From contig NZ_JH815198.1 of assembly GCF_000296445.1 (NCBI RefSeq), positions 2,501 through 66,500 on the forward strand: 64,000 bases of DNA, given 5' to 3'. Position 1 is the stretch's first letter, and each line of letters begins with the position of its first letter. This stretch comes from Slackia piriformis YIT 12062 (GTDB lineage Bacteria; Actinomycetota; Coriobacteriia; Coriobacteriales; Eggerthellaceae). Of the stretch, positions 28,389 to 36,315 are shown in pieces. The notes under the pieces were generated by a model, which was not told where the DNA came from, searched no databases, and saw only the letters and a list, made by a program, of their open reading frames with translations. Position numbers and translations under genes: made by a program.

Positions 28389-28457
28389 CGCGCGACAAAG
28401 GAGCTGCATTGACGCTAAGTCGCTCTTGGATGTCTTCGCTCGGACTGCAGGCGTTAC

Positions 28458-28503
28458 AAAACGAAACGAGGCCGCATGCAAAAGCGGCCTCGTTTCGTTT
28501 TTT
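28458..28503. terminator. Bidirectional terminator between LuxR and thiC genes
   Basis: A perfect 17-bp stem (28458-28474 with 28484-28500) with a TTTTTT run on the plus strand and T-rich flank on the minus strand. It serves both convergent genes. Confidence 0.93.
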
Positions 28504-28521
28504 GTGGGCGGAGCAAGCTTC

Positions 28522-29823
28522 TTAGAGCAGGCTTACGTTCTTGCCGTTCATGGCTCGGTTCATGGTGCGGACGGAGCACATGGCGCCGCACATGGTGCAG
28601 GTGCTTGGGTCGGTTGGTTTGGTGGTTGCTACGTACGCTTCGGCTTTTTCGCGGTCGATGGCTTCATCGAACATTGCGGGCCAGTCGAGTCGTTGACGCG
28701 CCGCCGCCATGCGGTCGTCCCAGTCGCGTGCGCCGGGAATGCCTTTGGCAATGTCGGCGGCGTGCGCTGCAATGCGGCTTGCGATGACGCCTTCTTTGAC
28801 GTCTTCTACGCTCGGAAGGCGCAAATGCTCTGCGGGTGTCACGTAGCAGAGGAAGTCAGCTCCGTTTGCGGCGGCGATAGCTCCGCCGATAGCGGAGGTG
28901 ATGTGATCGTAGCCGGGGGCGATATCGGTCACCAGCGGCCCAAGCACGTAGAACGGCGCATTGTGACACAGGCGCTTCTCCATGACCATATTCGCGGCGA
29001 TTTCGTTCATGGCCATGTGTCCCGGGCCCTCGATCATGACCTGGACGTTGCGCTCCCATGCGCGCGTGGTGAGCAATCCCAGTTCAATGAGCTCGCCGAT
29101 CTGTCCTGCGTCGGAGGCGTCTGCCAAGCAGCCCGGACGCAGTGCGTCGCCAAGGGATATGGTGACATCGTGCTCGTAGAGAATGTCGAGCAGTTCGTCG
29201 TAGTGCTCGAAGAACGGGTTTTCGTTGCCGGTCATTTCCATCCAAGCGTAAATGAGCGAGCCGCCTCGAGAGACAATGTTCATCTTGCGTCCGCTGCGCT
29301 TGAAGCTGTCGATTGCCTTGCGATTGAGGCCGGCGTGGATGGTGACGAAATCAACGCCTTCTTCGGCATGGGCACGTACTACTTCAAGGAAGTCCTGGGC
29401 GCTGATGTGGGCGAGGTCTTTTTCGAGGTATCCCACGGCGTCATACATGGGTACGGTGCCGATCATAGCGGGCGACTTTTTGACGAGCGCGCGGCGGAAG
29501 TCGTGCGTTTTACCGTAATTCGAGAGGTCCATGATGGCCTCGGCGCCATATTTGAGCGCCATGTCGACCTTTTTCATCTCGCAATCGTAATCGCGCATAT
29601 CTCCTGAAATTCCCAGGTTAACGTTTATTTTGGTGCGCAGTCCCTCGCCGACTCCGTGGGGAACGAGGGCGGTGTGATTATGATTGGCGGGAATTGCGAC
29701 AGTGCCGGCGGCAACGCGGTCGCGAAGGATTTCGGGCTTGATGCCTTCGTGCTGTGCGACGTGTTCCATTTCGGGTGTGACAATGCCGGCCTTTGCGGCT
29801 TCCATTTGGGTTGAATAAGTCAT
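28522..29823 (-). CDS. thiC: Phosphomethylpyrimidine synthase (thiamine biosynthesis)
   Basis: A 433-residue radical-SAM enzyme that converts aminoimidazole ribotide to hydroxymethylpyrimidine phosphate for thiamine. Core blocks include [54 protein letters not shown] and [18 protein letters not shown]. The C-terminal cluster motif reads CTMCGAMC, a CX2CX3C spacing rather than the CX2CX4C of the E. coli-type long form; the short protein length also fits an anaerobe-type ThiC. AGGAG lies 7 nt before the ATG. No other thi gene is in the window. Confidence 0.96.
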   Translation of the reverse strand: MTYSTQMEAAKAGIVTPEMEHVAQHEGIKPEILRDRVAAGTVAIPANHNHTALVPHGVGEGLRTKINVNLGISGDMRDYDCEMKKVDMALKYGAEAIMDLSNYGKTHDFRRALVKKSPAMIGTVPMYDAVGYLEKDLAHISAQDFLEVVRAHAEEGVDFVTIHAGLNRKAIDSFKRSGRKMNIVSRGGSLIYAWMEMTGNENPFFEHYDELLDILYEHDVTISLGDALRPGCLADASDAGQIGELIELGLLTTRAWERNVQVMIEGPGHMAMNEIAANMVMEKRLCHNAPFYVLGPLVTDIAPGYDHITSAIGGAIAAANGADFLCYVTPAEHLRLPSVEDVKEGVIASRIAAHAADIAKGIPGARDWDDRMAAARQRLDWPAMFDEAIDREKAEAYVATTKPTDPSTCTMCGAMCSVRTMNRAMNGKNVSLL

Positions 29824-30212
29824 ACGGCTCCTATCGTGGGGTGCGGCTATGCCGCACAAGTACGAGTATGCAATGCGATCAGTATAGCCGTGCAATTCGC
29901 GCTAGAAGTACGGGCAGGTGTTTTGTCGGAGAAAAGCAACAGACGGCATGTTTCTCCCAGGCTCTTCGGACGGAATCCTTGATTGGCTGTTGATTTTGAC
30001 CTGTTGGGCCATCTTCGATTGCTGGCTCTAATGTCTCTCCTGTTTGCCTCAGAAGCGTGATGGAACCGCCCGGATGCGTGGTAAAAGATGTTTCTGAACT
30101 GGGAAGACGTTGCATGTAGCAAGGACTCGTCTTTGCGCTAAACTGACAATCATGACGCAAGAGCGTACTTGTACCACGCAAGGGGAAATCCCAGAAAGGG
30201 ACGGTGGTTAAC
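29824..30212. other. Divergent intergenic region thiC / EF-G-like, with hairpin before the thiC ribosome-binding site
   Basis: These 389 bases hold no gene I can support. A 7-bp hairpin (29841-29847 with 29851-29857, loop TAT) sits 8 nt upstream of the thiC Shine-Dalgarno. I looked on the minus strand for the conserved TPP riboswitch blocks (CTGAGA and the ACCTGATCTGG-like segment) and did not find them. Confidence 0.5.
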
Positions 30213-32282
30213 ATGGCAGCACCCGAGACTTTGCATGTCCGCAACATCGTGTTGGTCGGGCAGGATGGTGCGGGCAAGACGTCGTTGGCTGAGGCAATGC
30301 TTCATATTTCCGGCCAGACTCCGCGCATGGGGACTACGCACGATGGCAAGTCCTATATGGATTACGACGCGGAGGAAATCAAGCGCAAGTTCACCATGAG
30401 CACCTCCATCGCTCCCATTCCTTACAAGGATTACAAAATCAATCTGCTCGATACGTCGGGCCATCCTGATTTCATTGGGGATACGCTTGCCACTATGCAG
30501 GCTGCCGAAATGGCCCTGTTCGTTATCGATGCCGTCGCGGGTCCTCAGGTTATGACCGATAAACTGTGGCGCGAGGCCGAAGGCATGCGCCTTTCTCGCG
30601 CCGTCTTCATCAACCACATCGATCGCGAAAATGCGAACTTCGACGTTATCATGGCTGCGCTCCATGCACGTTTCGGCAGTCGCCTGGGTGCTGTTACCAT
30701 CCCTATCGGCGTGGATAAAGATTTCAAGGGCGTTATTGACGTGCTTCGCATGAAGGCCCGTTATTTCGAAGGCGATGCCGAGCGTGTGGAGGATATTCCT
30801 GCCGAATACGCCGATGCGGCCGAAGCCGCCCGCGAGAAGCTGTGCGACCTCGTTGCCGAAGCCGACGAAGACCTCATGATGAAGTATCTTGACGGTGAAG
30901 AGCAGCTGACGCAGGAAGAGCTCGAAGGCCTGTTCGATAAGGCAATCGCCCAGGAGCTGTTCATTCCTGTTTTCGTTGGCTCCACCATCATCAAGCAGGG
31001 TATTCAGGGTTTGATGGAGGATATCTGCACCTACTTCCCGCATCCTACGGCTCATGGCGCATTCCGTCTGGCCGATGGCGGGGAGATTCGCGTGACGAAA
31101 GGCGACCAACAGGCCGCAGGCTTCATCTTCAAGACGCTCTCTGACCCCTTCGTCGGTCGTCTGAGCTTTATCAAAGTATTTTCCGGTGTGTTTGCTCCCG
31201 GTGTTGAGCTCATCAACTCCCGCACGCGCAAAAAGGAGCGTTTGGGCCACGTGTGCATTATGAAGGGTAAAGAAACCATCGACGTGAAGAGCGCTATGGC
31301 GGGCGATATCATCGTCGTTCCGAAGCTTGCCGATACGCGCACGGGCGATACGCTTTCTCATACGGGCGACATTGCCATCGATCCCTTGCCGCTGCCCATT
31401 CCCCAGTATCCGGTTGCTATCGAGGCGGTCAACAAGAAGGAGGAAGACAAGCTGGGGACCTTCCTTGCGCGCGTGGCGGAAAACGATCCCACGATTCGTA
31501 TCGAGCGTCGCGAAGAAACCCACCAGACGGTTATCACCGCCATGGGAGAAGCGCAAATCGAAACCATCCTGAATCGCCTGAAAGACCAGGCGAATGTCGA
31601 AGCGCGCCTGGTTCCCGTTCGTATTCCGTATCGCGAAACCATTCGCGCCACGGCCGAAGCTCAGGGTCGTCACAAGAAGCAGACCGGCGGTGCCGGCCAA
31701 TTCGGCGATTGCTGGCTGCGTCTTGAGCCCAATCCTGGCGCAGGCTATGAATTCGTTGACGCCATCAAGGGCGGCGCGATTCCTAACGGCCTCATTCCTG
31801 CCGTTGACAAGGGTGTTCAGGAGACCATGGCCGAAGGATTTTTGGCGGGCTATCCCATGGTCGACATCAAATGCACGCTCTACGACGGTTCGTACCACTC
31901 GGTCGACTCGAACGAGATGGCGTTCAAGACCGCTGCGCGAATCGGCTTCCGCGCCGCGTGCGAGCAGGCCAAACCTGTCATTCTTGAGCCGATGGCTAAT
32001 ATGAGCATCGCTGTCGGCGAAGAGTACGCGGGTGCCGTTATGGGCGATATCTCGACGCGTCGCGGACGCATTGTTGGCACTGACTCTAACGATGCGGGCG
32101 AGACGATCATTATCGTGCGTGTCCCTTATGCCGAGGTTGTTTCTTACACCAAAGACCTTCGTTCCATCACGCGTGGAAGCGGCAGCTATTCGCTTGAAAT
32201 CGAAGGCTACGAAGAAGCCCCGCACGACGTCCAGGAGCGTCTTGTCAAGGAATACCAAGAAAAGCGTGCTGCTGGTAACTAG
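30213..32282 (+). CDS. EF-G-like translational GTPase
   Basis: A 689-residue protein with EF-G domain order: G domain (P-loop GQDGAGKTS at about residues 16-24, G3 DTSGHPDF at 80-87), domain II with the 3-stranded barrel (FVGRLSFIKVFSG), then domains III-V (FGDCWLRLEPNPGAGYEF, GYPMVDIKCTLYDGSYHSVDSNEMAFK, RRGRI). Two guanine-nucleotide motifs deviate from canonical EF-G: DTPGH is DTSGH, and the G4 motif NKxD is NHID (134-137). This fits the EF-G2-like or FusA2 branch rather than the housekeeping factor. Start at ATG 30213 (GGTGG 5 nt upstream); GTG 30204 is possible. Confidence 0.9.
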   Translation: MAAPETLHVRNIVLVGQDGAGKTSLAEAMLHISGQTPRMGTTHDGKSYMDYDAEEIKRKFTMSTSIAPIPYKDYKINLLDTSGHPDFIGDTLATMQAAEMALFVIDAVAGPQVMTDKLWREAEGMRLSRAVFINHIDRENANFDVIMAALHARFGSRLGAVTIPIGVDKDFKGVIDVLRMKARYFEGDAERVEDIPAEYADAAEAAREKLCDLVAEADEDLMMKYLDGEEQLTQEELEGLFDKAIAQELFIPVFVGSTIIKQGIQGLMEDICTYFPHPTAHGAFRLADGGEIRVTKGDQQAAGFIFKTLSDPFVGRLSFIKVFSGVFAPGVELINSRTRKKERLGHVCIMKGKETIDVKSAMAGDIIVVPKLADTRTGDTLSHTGDIAIDPLPLPIPQYPVAIEAVNKKEEDKLGTFLARVAENDPTIRIERREETHQTVITAMGEAQIETILNRLKDQANVEARLVPVRIPYRETIRATAEAQGRHKKQTGGAGQFGDCWLRLEPNPGAGYEFVDAIKGGAIPNGLIPAVDKGVQETMAEGFLAGYPMVDIKCTLYDGSYHSVDSNEMAFKTAARIGFRAACEQAKPVILEPMANMSIAVGEEYAGAVMGDISTRRGRIVGTDSNDAGETIIIVRVPYAEVVSYTKDLRSITRGSGSYSLEIEGYEEAPHDVQERLVKEYQEKRAAGN

Positions 32283-32330
32283 CAAATGTAAATCCGGCAA
32301 TAGACACATTCGGCTATTGCTCTCATCCTG

Positions 32331-32360
32331 AAAGAAGGCGCTCCGCGGAGCGCCTTCTTT
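32331..32360. terminator. Bidirectional terminator between EF-G-like and helicase genes
   Basis: A perfect 30-bp palindrome with 15-bp arms centred on TCCGCGGA, ending in CTTTCTT on both strands, between two convergent genes. Confidence 0.85.
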
Positions 32361-32388
32361 CTGTCTCTATGATGTTGCTGGGCGATGC

Positions 32389-34407
32389 CTAGCGCTTGCC
32401 GCCTTTTCCGGCGTATCCGCTGCGGCCGCCGCGACCGGGGCGGAATTCGCTTTTGCCGCGTCCTCCGCCGTTGCCTTTGCGACCCTTGTCGAACGAACTC
32501 TTTCCACCCTTGGAGAAAGAGCCGCCCTGTTTGCCGTATCCGCCTTTGCCGCTGCGCTGGAATCCGTCGGACGATCCGCGACCCTTGCCGCTGCGCTGGT
32601 AGCCATCAGAAGAGCCGCGTCCGTCGAACGAAGCGCCGCGCTTGCCGGACTTGTTGAACTTTTTGCCTGGCTTGCTGCCGCAGCCGTCGGAATACTGCTT
32701 GTCGCTGTATTTCTTGCCGCGAGGCTTGCGGTCGTTGCGGCCTTCGTCGAAGAAACGATCGTTTCGATTGCCGAAATCGCCGTCGCGGTCGAAGGAACGC
32801 TTTCCTTTGCGGTTGCGAGGCTCTTCGTTGTAATCGCGTTCGTAGCCGTCATGGCCGCCTTTGTGCTTCTTGCCTTTTTCGAACGCTGCGTAAGAGTATC
32901 CGTTGCCGCCCTTGCCCTTGGTCTTGCTCTTCTTCGACCCTTCGCCGGGAATGTTGGGCATATCGAACATGGCGTTGAAGGCCTCTTCGGCTGCCGCCTG
33001 GCGCTCGGCGAGAGTGGGCTTGTGGGGCCCTTTCTCTGCGTGGTCGCGCTTCGGTGCGATGTACTCTTCTCCAGCGGCTTCCGCTTCTTTGCGGCGTTTG
33101 AACTCGGCGCTGCGATCCTTGTCGCGCTGGCGCGTCTTCTTCTTGCCGCCCTTCTTTCCTTCGCCCATGCTTGCTCCTTTGCGGCCGCGCTCGCGTTCCT
33201 TGCGTGCAGCGCGCTCTTCAAGCTCGGCTTTGCCCTGGGCGACGACGCGGGGGTCTGCGTTATCAAGCGGCTCGAACGCATCTTCGGAAATCTTGTACTC
33301 CATGACGTCGATGGTCTGGCCGATGAACTTCTGGATGCTCTTCAGAAGATTTTTGGTATCGGGCGTGACGAAGGACACGGCGAACCCGCCTGCGCCCGCA
33401 CGTCCGGTACGGCCGATGCGGTGCACATAATCTTCCGGCATGAGGGGAAGGTCGTAGTTCACGACATAGTCCACCTCGGGAACGTCGATGCCGCGCGCCA
33501 GAACATCGGTGGCAACAATGACGTTGGTGGTTCCTTTGCGGAAGCTATCGAGGGCGCGGCTGCGCTGAGCCTGCGAGCGGTCTGCGTGGATGGCGTCCGT
33601 CGGAATGCCGACGCGACGCAGGCGACGCGTGCAGTTGTCCGCGCATCCTTTCGTCTTTGTGAAGACAATGACGCGCGTGCCGCCCTTTTCCTTGATAAAG
33701 GAATTCAGGAGCTCGGGCTTGAGACGGCGGGTGGTCTGGATGACATACTGGTCGACCTTGTCGGCCGTTTCACCGCGCTGGGCGATTTCGACGATGGCGG
33801 GATCGTTGAGGATGGAAAACATCGTCCGGTCTTGGCTGCGGTCGATCGTCGCGGAGAAGAGCAGCGTCTGACGGGTTTCGGGCGTTGCGTTCACAATGCG
33901 TTCTACTTGCGGCCAAAAGCCCATGTCGAGCATGCGGTCCGCTTCGTCAAGGACGAGGATTTCGACGGAATTGAGGTCGATGGCGCCGCGCTCCATGAGG
34001 TCGATCAAGCGGCCGGGGGTGGCAATGGCGACATCGAGGCCGCGCTCGAGCTTGCGAATCTGGGGGTCGTAGGACACGCCGCCCACGAAGGTTCCGATGA
34101 AGTGACGCGTATGTTTGCCGATAGGCATGCACGTGTCACTGATCTGGCTGGCGAGCTCGCGCGTTGGGGTGATGACGAGCATGAAGGGGCCGCGCTGGCC
34201 GCGCTCACGATGAGGAAGCTTGTCCATGCAAGGAAGGGAGAATGCGGCGGTTTTGCCCGTGCCGGTCTTGGCTGCGGCAATGACGTCGCGCCCCTCGAGG
34301 ACGAGGGGGATGGCCTGCTCCTGAATGGGGGTGGGGTTCGAATAACCCAAAGACTCGACGGCGTCGAGCGTTTTCTCGGAAAGTCCGAGTTCAGCAAAGG
34401 TAGCTAT
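32389..34407 (-). CDS. DEAD-box RNA helicase with RGG-like tail (apparent ATA start)
   Basis: A 672-residue ATP-dependent RNA helicase. All motifs are present: the Q motif (SLGYSNPTPIQ, Q at 29), AKTGTGKT, PTRELA, TPGR, DEAD at 154-157, SAT, and HRIGRTGR. The C-terminal 270 residues are basic and low-complexity, with near-repeats GSSDGYQRSGKGRGSSDGFQ and many RG/GG pairs, as in RNA-chaperone helicases acting on ribosomes or cold-shock RNA. The conserved upstream segment FAELGLSEKTLDAVE is encoded before any ATG, GTG or TTG. AAGGAG lies 6 nt before an ATA codon at 34407, and no standard start occurs between it and the upstream in-frame stop; the first TTG (34350) lies inside the Q-motif region. 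I therefore place the start at ATA. Confidence 0.9.
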   Translation of the reverse strand: MATFAELGLSEKTLDAVESLGYSNPTPIQEQAIPLVLEGRDVIAAAKTGTGKTAAFSLPCMDKLPHRERGQRGPFMLVITPTRELASQISDTCMPIGKHTRHFIGTFVGGVSYDPQIRKLERGLDVAIATPGRLIDLMERGAIDLNSVEILVLDEADRMLDMGFWPQVERIVNATPETRQTLLFSATIDRSQDRTMFSILNDPAIVEIAQRGETADKVDQYVIQTTRRLKPELLNSFIKEKGGTRVIVFTKTKGCADNCTRRLRRVGIPTDAIHADRSQAQRSRALDSFRKGTTNVIVATDVLARGIDVPEVDYVVNYDLPLMPEDYVHRIGRTGRAGAGGFAVSFVTPDTKNLLKSIQKFIGQTIDVMEYKISEDAFEPLDNADPRVVAQGKAELEERAARKERERGRKGASMGEGKKGGKKKTRQRDKDRSAEFKRRKEAEAAGEEYIAPKRDHAEKGPHKPTLAERQAAAEEAFNAMFDMPNIPGEGSKKSKTKGKGGNGYSYAAFEKGKKHKGGHDGYERDYNEEPRNRKGKRSFDRDGDFGNRNDRFFDEGRNDRKPRGKKYSDKQYSDGCGSKPGKKFNKSGKRGASFDGRGSSDGYQRSGKGRGSSDGFQRSGKGGYGKQGGSFSKGGKSSFDKGRKGNGGGRGKSEFRPGRGGRSGYAGKGGKR

Positions 34408-34942
34408 GACGGTCTCCTTCGGTCGTGCTTCATGCGATAAGCGTGGCGGCGCGTCGAATCGAAACGGCGCGCAAAGAAAGCCCGGAAACCAGGCTTTGCA
34501 TGAGATTTTGCACGGAGGTTTGGCACATGATATGCGCTATGCTGCCGAGAAGAATCTCTGAAGCGACGTCTCGAACGGAGCCTCAGACGAAATTCGGCGC
34601 ATGTCGTTCATGCGAAGGGCCGTCAAGGCTCATGGCGCAGCTGGTGATAATCGAAAAAGCTGCGAATAACATCGAAATGCTCATTATGACGAAACCGACG
34701 AATCATCGAGCGAAAAACTTGCTTGAGGTAAAAAGTTCACGCTTTGCACATGTTTCTGCGCGCCATTGTTTGGGTTCTTGTCTGCGATGTGGGGGATTGA
34801 TGTTTAACCGTTGCGCTGAGCGATGCGGGGCGTCGAATGAACGTGATGCGTTGCGAGGGCGAATGTAGCATATCGAAAGAGCGTCCTCTGCTCCCTGTTT
34901 GCCGGGGAGGGGATTTGTCGGGCGCGACGAATGACCCCATAA
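34408..34942. other. Long intergenic region without a recognised gene
   Basis: About 535 bases between the helicase start and the terminator of the DDAH gene. A plus-strand open frame at 34425-34868 (147 codons) exists, but it lacks a ribosome-binding site, has no recognisable domain and has an atypical cysteine- and arginine-rich composition. I saw no tRNA, RNase P, SRP or tmRNA signature. The helicase promoter should lie near 34430-34520. Confidence 0.4.
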
Positions 34943-34970
34943 AAAAGAAGGGTCCGAAGACCCTTCTTTT
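34943..34970. terminator. Terminator of the DDAH gene
   Basis: A perfect 12-bp stem AAAAGAAGGGTC (34943-34954) with GACCCTTCTTTT (34959-34970), loop CGAA, T runs on both strands. It lies 15 nt past the minus-strand stop codon. Confidence 0.9.
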
Positions 34971-34985
34971 GTGAACATTGATTCT

Positions 34986-35762
34986 TTAGAAGCGCAGGGA
35001 GAGGCAAGAAAGGCCGCCGTCTACCTTGCGGTATTCAGAGGTGTCGACAACCAGAGTCTTGTAGCCCAAATCCTGAACGGCCTTGAGGACGGTGGGGTAG
35101 CCTTCGGCCACGATGACGGTGCCGTTTACCCAGATGCAGTTCGCGCCGTAGGCCTCGTCTTCGGGAACGACGATCTTGTTGTACTTCGCGAAGTCGGGCT
35201 TATCGATGAACTCGCCAGAAACAAGCATGTTGTTATCTTCGATGTAGTTCACGCCGGTCTTGAGGTGAAGGACTTCCTCCAGCGGAACCTCGGAACCTTC
35301 GAGGCCCCAGCCCTCGAGGATTTCGATGAACTGGCGAATGCCCTCTTCGTTGGTGCGTGCGGAACGGCCCACGTAGAAGTGGTCGCCGACCATCATGACG
35401 TCGCCGCCATCGAGGGTGCCGGGGGATACGATGTGCTTCACGTGCTCATCATCGAAGAAACGACGGACGACGGGTTCGATTTCGTTCTTCTCGCCATTGC
35501 GGGAATCTGCGCCAGGATTGGTGATAATGGCGCCGCAGCGAGTGATAACGGCGGGGTCTTCGACGAAGCAGCTATCGGGGTATTCCTCAAGAGCGGGGAG
35601 AACCGTCACGTCAACGCCGCACTGCTCAAGTGCGTGCTCGTAGTCGTAGTGCTCTTCAATCGCGCGCTCATATATGGGCTGTCCGAGCTCGGGCGCGCTC
35701 GTGATGCCGTTGCACAAAGACTTGCCAGGACGACGAATGATGACATGAGAAAACTTTGTCAT
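34986..35762 (-). CDS. ddaH: Dimethylarginine dimethylaminohydrolase (DDAH) family enzyme
   Basis: A 258-residue cytoplasmic hydrolase of the guanidino-group modifying superfamily. Family DDAH enzymes convert methylated arginines to citrulline and a methylamine. The whole length aligns by eye with known DDAH: HVIIRRPGKSL at the start, CFVEDPAVI (E68, D69), LDGGDV, the catalytic histidine in HLKTG (H166), GANCIWVNG, and the terminal nucleophile in GGLSCLSL (C253). Arginine deiminases are longer, about 400 residues, which argues against that assignment; a related substrate such as another N-substituted arginine remains possible. AGAGGA precedes the ATG. Divergent from an amidinotransferase gene, with its own promoter and terminator. 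Confidence 0.88.
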   Translation of the reverse strand: MTKFSHVIIRRPGKSLCNGITSAPELGQPIYERAIEEHYDYEHALEQCGVDVTVLPALEEYPDSCFVEDPAVITRCGAIITNPGADSRNGEKNEIEPVVRRFFDDEHVKHIVSPGTLDGGDVMMVGDHFYVGRSARTNEEGIRQFIEILEGWGLEGSEVPLEEVLHLKTGVNYIEDNNMLVSGEFIDKPDFAKYNKIVVPEDEAYGANCIWVNGTVIVAEGYPTVLKAVQDLGYKTLVVDTSEYRKVDGGLSCLSLRF

Positions 35763-35820
35763 GGGAATTCCTCTCTCTGAATCCTTCGGCTTTGGATGAA
35801 GCCCTTCCCAACGTTCCATT

Positions 35821-35850
35821 GTAATACCGCAAACGGACAATTGGGGACAA
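35821..35850 (-). promoter_or_regulatory. Candidate promoter of the DDAH gene
   Basis: On the minus strand TTGTCC (35845-35850) and TATTAC (35821-35826) are 18 bp apart, about 50 nt before the coding start. The 553-bp interval between the DDAH and amidinotransferase genes is markedly AT-rich from about 36000 to 36170 and holds no gene. Confidence 0.5.
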
Positions 35851-36140
35851 CGAACGGCAGTGTTTTGCGCCTGTTGAATAAAAAGAACGGGATATATCGC
35901 CACACCTGTCCAAATTGCATGAAATGACAAAAAGATGCATTTGGAAGGAGCTGAAAAAAGCGGCGTGTACACGCCCGGACGCGTGGCGTTAATAGGGAAT
36001 GTAAGCAGCTGCATAAGGCGCAGACTATTTGCAAAGCATTAGAAAATTTTTGAGAGTATGAACAAAAATAGAACTAAACAAAATACCAGGTCATAGACTT
36101 GATATGCATTTTGATGAATAAAAAGAAGCTTATGGATCTA

Positions 36141-36169
36141 TTACAAGCTATCAATTTTGGTGATATGAT
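36141..36169 (+). promoter_or_regulatory. Promoter of the amidinotransferase gene
   Basis: TTACAA (36141-36146) and TATGAT (36164-36169) with an exact 17-bp spacer, inside an AT-rich stretch. Transcription from here would give a leader of about 140 nt. Confidence 0.65.
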
Positions 36170-36188
36170 TTGACCCGTGAAAACGGCA

Positions 36189-36224
36189 GAGACTGAATGC
36201 GTTGGCGCCGACAAATTCAGTCTC
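36189..36224 (+). promoter_or_regulatory. Leader hairpin before the amidinotransferase gene
   Basis: GAGACTGAAT (36189-36198) and ATTCAGTCTC (36215-36224) form a perfect 10-bp stem just after the predicted transcription start, followed by TTGTCG rather than a T run. It could stabilise the transcript's 5' end or act in regulation; it does not look like a full terminator. Confidence 0.45.
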
Positions 36225-36315
36225 TTGTCGATAATCCAATCCCGATGCTTATTTGGTAAGAATATGCATCGGATAGTATGGGAGATGGGGCATCTCCCAG
36301 AAAGGATGAAGAGCT

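Noticed and set aside
34425-34868. 147-codon frame upstream of the helicase gene
   Set aside because: No ribosome-binding site, no recognisable domain, abnormal cysteine and arginine content; the region reads as intergenic.
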